This document shows, piece by piece, positions 58,324 to 64,000 of a stretch of 64,000 bases of DNA. This stretch comes from an uncultured Ruminococcus sp. (lineage in GTDB: Bacteria; Bacillota; Clostridia; Oscillospirales; Ruminococcaceae). The stretch covers positions 1 through 64,000 of the forward strand of contig CAMKMD010000009.1 in NCBI GenBank assembly GCA_946413815.1. Direction: 5' to 3'. Position 1 is the first letter of the stretch, and each line of letters opens with the position of its first letter. The notes beneath the pieces are model-generated. The model did not search any database and was not told the origin of the DNA. It was given only the letters and a program-made list of their open reading frames with translations. The position numbers were made by a program, and so were the translations under genes.

Positions 58324-58602
58324 TTATACAACCGCCTCTATCAACGTCTTATCTTCATACTGCACAGTCTTTACACCCGTTTCTTTATTCTTATTAAAGC
58401 TGAATGTCAGTAAATAACCAGTTTTGAGCCTGTATGAATCAAGATAGTCAGAAAGCTGCTTCTCGCCATCTTCGTTATACTTCTGACCGTGCCATATCTT
58501 CAGCTCTACGATATACCTCTTGCCGAGATAGTCGATATAAACGTCCATACGGCGGTTATTACGTGTACGAACTTCGATGTAATAGTTTCCAACTCCATTC
58601 AT
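58324..58602 (-). pseudogene. C-terminal fragment of ATPase-associated PD-(D/E)XK nuclease-like protein
   Basis: YYIEVRTRNNRRMDVYIDYLGKRYIVELKIWHGQKYNEDGEKQLSDYLD (D...ExK core) without upstream ATPase domain. Confidence 0.6.
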
Positions 58603-58614
58603 ATAGTCAGGCTT

Positions 58615-61311
58615 TTATAAACCTAATCCTGCTAAATCATTTATGATATTATACATCTTTATGTATTCATTTCCGTCTTTTCCAAGATTATTCATATCTT
58701 TAAAAAGATCGTATAAGATCTGGAGTTTATTCTTTGAGTACGCTGTGAAGTAAAGATTTTTAAACGTCGTTATAAGATTCTTCCTGGTTTCATTAATGAG
58801 TATCTCTTCCATCTGCTCTTCACTCAGATTCTCGTCAACATATCTGAGAATCAGATCGCACATATCCAGTTCCATCTGAACAGCATAACCGTACTGAGCA
58901 GCCGCTCCTACAACTCCCTTGAGTGCTTTAAGAGATGCTGCTGCACCTTCCGGAGTATCAAGGTCGCCTTCTTCTGCCTCAGCTGCTGCACCAAAGCCTT
59001 TTACAGCATTTACCATAGCTATGGCTCTGTTAATATAAGATAACTGGATATTCAGTGAGATCAGTACGTCTGTTACGGGAACAGTGTCTTCATAGAGATC
59101 AACTTTCTGTGAAGATCCACCTGCTGTACCGTCGGAGAGCATAAATGAAGCAATCGCAGTTTCAGGCTCCATAGCGATATATGAGGTGCCTGTCCAGTCG
59201 CCTATGGTGATGATCTCGGGGATAAGGATGACCAGCTTGCCTTTTGCTGCGCAGCTTCTGACGTTATCCTTTATGTAGTCATCTATGCTGCATTTCGAAA
59301 GAACGGCATCAGCGTTCCTGGCTGTGATATAGACCGGAACAATATCCTTTTCGGCTGCTGCTGCCATTACGGAAAGCGTTGATACACCGGGCTTGTCAGT
59401 ACCTGTGATGTCAGCCCATATAGCATCCTCGAAGTTTGACTCTGCCATTCCTGTCTCAAGATTGAACTGTCTTACCTTCTGCTTATCACCGTCAAGGTTT
59501 ACGGATGTGGTACAGTTGTAGGCAACATCTATGAAGAAATGACCTGTGTCAAGGAAGTCAGTATTAATGCCCTCAGTCCTTATATCAAACTGATATCCGG
59601 TGACAGCAACAGCAAGATGTCTTGAAGAACGGACATTCTCCACAGCCGCATAGATCTGGTCCTGTGCGTCACAGAGCGTGAAATAGTATCTTCCGGCGTA
59701 TCCGGCAACAGCTCCCAGTACATCAACGGAGTACATTCCCTCGGTGCTGCGTTTTTCTGCTGCTGCCTTCAGCTTTTCCTCAGCGTATTCTCCTTCAACG
59801 GAAGAGATAAGGTTCAGGTCAAGGTTAACAGCATAGATGGAACCGCTCACAAGGGTGTTGTTAAGTGTTGAAGAGCCTGTATCATCATTAACGATGGTTG
59901 TCAGTGTCTGGTATTCTCCCAGATGACAGCTGAATGCAGATCTGAACCTATCATTTCCTATCGTCACCACAGGAACCACATTCACGCTTGCAGCGGGAAC
60001 ATCTGTTATCTTCTCATAGCCTGCAATGACCTGTGCATCAGCATCGGAGGCAGGCTCATAGGAGATATTGATGTATCTTCCGCGGAGATCGGCGATCGGT
60101 ATATCAAGCAGTGTTTCTTCATTGATCCTTATGGCGATTGACTGCTTGTCGTTGTCCTTTATGGCATCATAGCGTTCACTTATTTCATTTACCGTATAAG
60201 GAAGCGAGGAGGGGAGGTATTTCTCCCTGTTGTTCTTTATCTCATAATCGAAGATGCTCAGCTTTCCGGGTGCATCATAGCTGCCTGTGAACACATCGGG
60301 AGCACCTGCTGCCATGGTCTTCATTTCATCAAAGCGTGCAAGCTCTTCGTCTGTATATTCCGGAGTGATCTCGCCTTCGCTTTTGCTGAGCTTCTTGAAG
60401 CTGGGATCAAGGGGGATCCATATGCTTTCGCCGCCCTTGCCGCCTGCACCGCGGTACTCGGTATAGGGTACATAAGCCTCCACCCATGTGTGCTCGAACA
60501 CAAAACCTGTAATATCGTTATCCTTATGCATGACAGTTGTATTCCTGAAGCTTACTGCAAGAATATCCGTAGCTGTTTTAAGATCAGCAGCGCCAGTGAA
60601 TGCCAGCGCCTGCTGAGGGGTGATACGTACAGTTCCCCTTACGAATCTTGCTGGGATATCCTTGGCTCTCAGCAGTGAAACGAGCAGTGAGGCCTGATCT
60701 ATGTCGTTTCCTCCGAACTGTGCCAGAGTGAGAAGTGCACCCTTCTTTGAGCCTGTATACATCTCGTTTTGGATATTGTCCTTTACGAAACGGAATACTT
60801 CATCATAGTCTCCCAGATCGTCTGCTGCCTTCCTGAAAACATCATTATCAATGACGTCTTTACCCAGAGCGAGATCAGCCTCCACGGGATCGGGGATAAT
60901 GCTGCTGTTGTCTGCCGGTTTTGCTGCTGTGCTTGCTGTCGTCTCGCTGCTCTTTCCGGGATCAACGGTACTGCCGGCCGCCTGAGTCGTCTGCTTGTCT
61001 GCTTTGACGGAGCTGCCTGCAGTGGTGGTCGTCTTATTGCCGGAAGGCTTTGTTGCAGCTGTCGTTGCGGCAGCTGCCTGCTTTTCGTTTTCACTGAGGC
61101 TCTTCATAATGTCGCTGTACGTCAGTGAGAAATCGCTGTCTGACTCACTGTATGCAAGATGATCCTTTACCGGATAATACTCTGTTATATCGGCATTATT
61201 CTCAGAAGCCGCATTGTTCTTTATGTTCCAGGCTGTTGTGCTGCCTGTATTCCATATCAATGCTGCTGCAAGCACACAGGAGGCCGCTTTGAGCAAATGT
61301 ATTCTCTTCAT
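58615..61311 (-). CDS. Secreted protein with transglutaminase-like core
   Basis: Signal peptide; GGNDIDQASLLVSLLRAKDIPARFVRGTV...FEHTWVEAYVPY...WIPLDPSFK. Confidence 0.8.
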   Translation of the reverse strand: MKRIHLLKAASCVLAAALIWNTGSTTAWNIKNNAASENNADITEYYPVKDHLAYSESDSDFSLTYSDIMKSLSENEKQAAAATTAATKPSGNKTTTTAGSSVKADKQTTQAAGSTVDPGKSSETTASTAAKPADNSSIIPDPVEADLALGKDVIDNDVFRKAADDLGDYDEVFRFVKDNIQNEMYTGSKKGALLTLAQFGGNDIDQASLLVSLLRAKDIPARFVRGTVRITPQQALAFTGAADLKTATDILAVSFRNTTVMHKDNDITGFVFEHTWVEAYVPYTEYRGAGGKGGESIWIPLDPSFKKLSKSEGEITPEYTDEELARFDEMKTMAAGAPDVFTGSYDAPGKLSIFDYEIKNNREKYLPSSLPYTVNEISERYDAIKDNDKQSIAIRINEETLLDIPIADLRGRYINISYEPASDADAQVIAGYEKITDVPAASVNVVPVVTIGNDRFRSAFSCHLGEYQTLTTIVNDDTGSSTLNNTLVSGSIYAVNLDLNLISSVEGEYAEEKLKAAAEKRSTEGMYSVDVLGAVAGYAGRYYFTLCDAQDQIYAAVENVRSSRHLAVAVTGYQFDIRTEGINTDFLDTGHFFIDVAYNCTTSVNLDGDKQKVRQFNLETGMAESNFEDAIWADITGTDKPGVSTLSVMAAAAEKDIVPVYITARNADAVLSKCSIDDYIKDNVRSCAAKGKLVILIPEIITIGDWTGTSYIAMEPETAIASFMLSDGTAGGSSQKVDLYEDTVPVTDVLISLNIQLSYINRAIAMVNAVKGFGAAAEAEEGDLDTPEGAAASLKALKGVVGAAAQYGYAVQMELDMCDLILRYVDENLSEEQMEEILINETRKNLITTFKNLYFTAYSKNKLQILYDLFKDMNNLGKDGNEYIKMYNIINDLAGLGL

Positions 61312-61333
61312 TGTTTTTACTCCTTTCATTGTG

Positions 61334-63994
61334 TCAGCCTGCCTGAACCTCAGGCAGCTTCAGCCACTCTCTCATATCGTCCAGCTTGCCGCCTGTTGAC
61401 ATATACGCATAGTAAGCAAGAATGGAGGAAGCATCGATTGCGTCCAGCTTGCCGTTTTCGTTGATATCTCCGGCGGCAAACTGCTTTTCGTTGAAGCTGT
61501 ATGGCTCGTTTACAGACAGCTTTGCATATTCGGCAAGGACCAGGCTGGCATCGACTGAGTCCACATCGCCGTCGAAATCCACGTCTCCGAGCTTAACGCC
61601 GACTAATATGGGAAGTATGAGCTCTTCACTGATGTTGTTTGCCTTGTCCACTGAAAAGATATGTACGCACTGTGTGACGAGCGAATCATCAAGCTCAATT
61701 TCTAACCTTGCTTTCGTTCCGCTGCTGGTAACGGGGGTTATATCCTTTACGGTATAATTATCGTCTTCGTATTCGATAAGGTCGCGGGCAGAATCAAGCG
61801 TACCTGTTACCTTGACTACAAAGCCTGCCATGCCGCTTTTGGCCTCCGTCTTTACAATGTTGGACTTTACGTCATCGATATAATCTGTATCCGACGAAGC
61901 CTTGACATAATATTCATATACCGTAGGATTATCTTTTCCTTCAACATTAAGCACAAGCTTGCTGCCATTGATGGATGAGCTTATTATCTCAGGTATTGTC
62001 GGAACGTTCCTGTCATAGAAATCAGAATCCGCAGCGGCAGTAAGCGGTGTTCTCTGATAGAGATAGAAAAGCGTATTGGCAAGCAGCTTTTTCTCGTCAT
62101 CGGTGGCCTGCCCGGTGCTGCTGCATATCTGTATCAGGCCAAGATTATTCTTAGTTGAAAGATACATACCATCCAATGCGTCTGTCTGACTTTCTTCTAT
62201 TCCCTTGGCGTTCAGCAGGATCCACTCTGTTGCACTGGTATTTTGCAGACCGGCAGAATGTGTCGCAGAGATCTCCGGTTCGGCGCTTATTTTCCATGGG
62301 AAGGCAGTCATGATGCCGTCTCTGACTACAGCTGCAGAACTGATACCGGTCAAGTCCTGAGGATTTGTCATAGAAACCGCACAGCCCAGATCCTCAGCGA
62401 ATCTGTTGAAATACTCGCGGTCCTGACACAATGAAGAGGTTGCGGCACATATTGTATCATGTCCGAATAATACTCCTCTGCCACTGTCTATGAATTTACG
62501 GGTAAGGGCATACGATTCGCCGTTAAGGTCAAAGCCGTTGTTGCCTTCAGAAGCCCCGAAGAAGATAACGTCGTATCTGAAGCTGCCTGACTCGTCATAC
62601 ATATATTTCACAGGATCATCGTTGAAATCCCCGAAATACACTGATGTCACATCGATCATGTCTTTTCCCGCTGAGGTCTCTTCACCTTCAAGAGGCTCGG
62701 TCATCCATTTCTCAAGGTACGGCTCTGCGGGATATACATTGAGCACGTTGATACTCCGCTTTTCGTTCCATGCAGTAATAGTATCCCATGTTCTGCCGTT
62801 TGTACGTCTGAAGACCTGATAACTGAAGCTGTCGGTATTATTGTTAAGATTGTTCCATTTTAGCGTTGCATTGTGATTGTTAAGATAACCGTTGCCGTTG
62901 AGCCTGAGATCGGTCTCATGTTCGGATACCGGGACAACAGTTTCATAGCTGATGTTGTCTGCCTTGTCGACGGCAAAGATATGGATATACTGAGGATTAG
63001 CCGATTCCCCGGGAGTAACGGTAATTGTTGCTTCTCCGTTCTCGTCTGCGTTTACAAGCCCGATGACATCGCCGTTTTCGTCATATTTCACCAGCTCGGG
63101 AGAACCTGTCCGTCTGTCTGTTACTATGGCAACAAAGCCTGCCAGACCGCCGTTCACTTTATGCTTTACGATATTGGAATAAACGTCATTGATAGCACCT
63201 TCATGCGAAACAGCCTTTGCCATATACTCATAGTCGTTTCCGGCATCCTCTGATCTGACGGTGATCAGCAAGCTGTCGTTCTTTGAAGACTGCTCTGTGA
63301 CCTCGGGCTTTGAAGGAACTGCTGTATCAAGGAAACAGAAGTCACGGGCATTCGTTTTGGGTGCTCTCTGATAGAGATAGAACAGGGTATTTGCAAGCAC
63401 CTTTCTCTCGTCATCAGAAGCCTTTCCGCGGCTGTGGCCGGTCTGTATCATACCAAGATTATTTCTTGTAGCAAGGTAGAAACTGTCCTTGCCGCCTGTT
63501 TCTTCATCGACCTTTCTTGTTATATCAAGTACCATCCATTCTGTAGCACCGTAATTGTACTGTCCCGAAGAATGCGTACCGGGTATAGTCAGTTTTCCGC
63601 TTAATTTCCAGGGGAACAAGGTCATGACACCCTTTTTTACAACATTCACAGTGGGATTGGCTTTCCATTCACCGGCATATGAGAGATTGAGCTTGAATCT
63701 GAGATCTTCAGCAAACTTATTGAAATTCGGCTTATGAGCGATCTGGAGATAGGCACCGCTTATTGTATCATGTCCGAAAAGAATTCCTCTTCCGCTGTCA
63801 GCGAATCTGCGTACAACATCATAGGCTTCATCTGTAAGATCATTGGTGTTGTCTCCGTCGAAATAGATAACATCGCAATCGACGACTCCGTTCTCGTCGT
63901 AAATATATGCCCAGGGATCGGAATTGAAGTCTTTAAAAGAAACAGAAGAGATATCCATGAGATCAATTCCTGCAGGGATATCTTCACCCTCCAT
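61334..63994 (-). CDS. Dockerin protein with tandemly duplicated module; 5' end probably outside window
   Basis: Two ~400-aa homologous modules (SGRGILFGHDTISGAY / SGRGVLFGHDTICAAT); C-terminal dockerin GDVDFDGDVDSVDASLVLAEYA...GDINENGKLDAIDASSILAYYAYMSTGG. Confidence 0.85.
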   Translation of the reverse strand: MEGEDIPAGIDLMDISSVSFKDFNSDPWAYIYDENGVVDCDVIYFDGDNTNDLTDEAYDVVRRFADSGRGILFGHDTISGAYLQIAHKPNFNKFAEDLRFKLNLSYAGEWKANPTVNVVKKGVMTLFPWKLSGKLTIPGTHSSGQYNYGATEWMVLDITRKVDEETGGKDSFYLATRNNLGMIQTGHSRGKASDDERKVLANTLFYLYQRAPKTNARDFCFLDTAVPSKPEVTEQSSKNDSLLITVRSEDAGNDYEYMAKAVSHEGAINDVYSNIVKHKVNGGLAGFVAIVTDRRTGSPELVKYDENGDVIGLVNADENGEATITVTPGESANPQYIHIFAVDKADNISYETVVPVSEHETDLRLNGNGYLNNHNATLKWNNLNNNTDSFSYQVFRRTNGRTWDTITAWNEKRSINVLNVYPAEPYLEKWMTEPLEGEETSAGKDMIDVTSVYFGDFNDDPVKYMYDESGSFRYDVIFFGASEGNNGFDLNGESYALTRKFIDSGRGVLFGHDTICAATSSLCQDREYFNRFAEDLGCAVSMTNPQDLTGISSAAVVRDGIMTAFPWKISAEPEISATHSAGLQNTSATEWILLNAKGIEESQTDALDGMYLSTKNNLGLIQICSSTGQATDDEKKLLANTLFYLYQRTPLTAAADSDFYDRNVPTIPEIISSSINGSKLVLNVEGKDNPTVYEYYVKASSDTDYIDDVKSNIVKTEAKSGMAGFVVKVTGTLDSARDLIEYEDDNYTVKDITPVTSSGTKARLEIELDDSLVTQCVHIFSVDKANNISEELILPILVGVKLGDVDFDGDVDSVDASLVLAEYAKLSVNEPYSFNEKQFAAGDINENGKLDAIDASSILAYYAYMSTGGKLDDMREWLKLPEVQAG

Positions 63995-64000
63995 CGGTTC

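Overview
This is a 64-kb window of Firmicutes chromosome, probably Ruminococcaceae (Ruminococcus-like), judging from several dockerin-bearing secreted proteins, BspA-type leucine-rich repeat (LRR) proteins and short genes with strong Shine-Dalgarno sites. No rRNA, intact tRNA or CRISPR array was seen. Main blocks: (1) 0.6-5.4 kb, two secreted LRR-dockerin proteins. (2) 5.7-8.8 kb, a zinc-ribbon/TM/NACHT/pentapeptide STAND-like NTPase that is a plausible defence gene. (3) 9.0-11.1 kb, a LytTR regulatory-system operon. (4) 13.5-15.6 kb, an LRR protein with a possible cysteine-peptidase-like C-terminus. (5) 15.9-29.6 kb, a segmentally duplicated cassette with one DUF4304-like gene plus 3-4 small membrane-anchored paralogs per copy (7 in all), sharing a near-identical C-terminal tail. 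Between the copies lie an HTH protein, a Zn-finger ClpX-like AAA+ protein, pentapeptide proteins and pseudogenes. (6) 29.5-35 kb, an integrative/mobilizable element carrying a Zn-ribbon amidoligase and a class II glutamine amidotransferase. (7) 36.4-42.8 kb, a second element (unknown 566-aa cargo, xis, int, SF3-type helicase/primase, MobC, relaxase). (8) 45.3-50.6 kb, sortase, LPQTG-anchored S41 peptidase and a divergent LytTR/GHKL two-component system. (9) 50.9-58.6 kb, Fic, DinB-like, an IS66 remnant, an HTH protein with a nonsense-interrupted paralog, a sirtuin, and a partial tRNA 3' end. (10) 58.6-64 kb, a transglutaminase-like secreted protein and a duplicated-module dockerin protein that probably runs off the window. 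The most distinctive regulatory observation is that three promoters here have perfect or near-perfect direct repeats with exactly 21-bp periodicity just upstream of a -35/17 bp/-10 promoter. This is the geometry expected for LytTR-family activators, and two of the three sites are at LytTR genes. All homology calls come from reading motifs; no database search was run.
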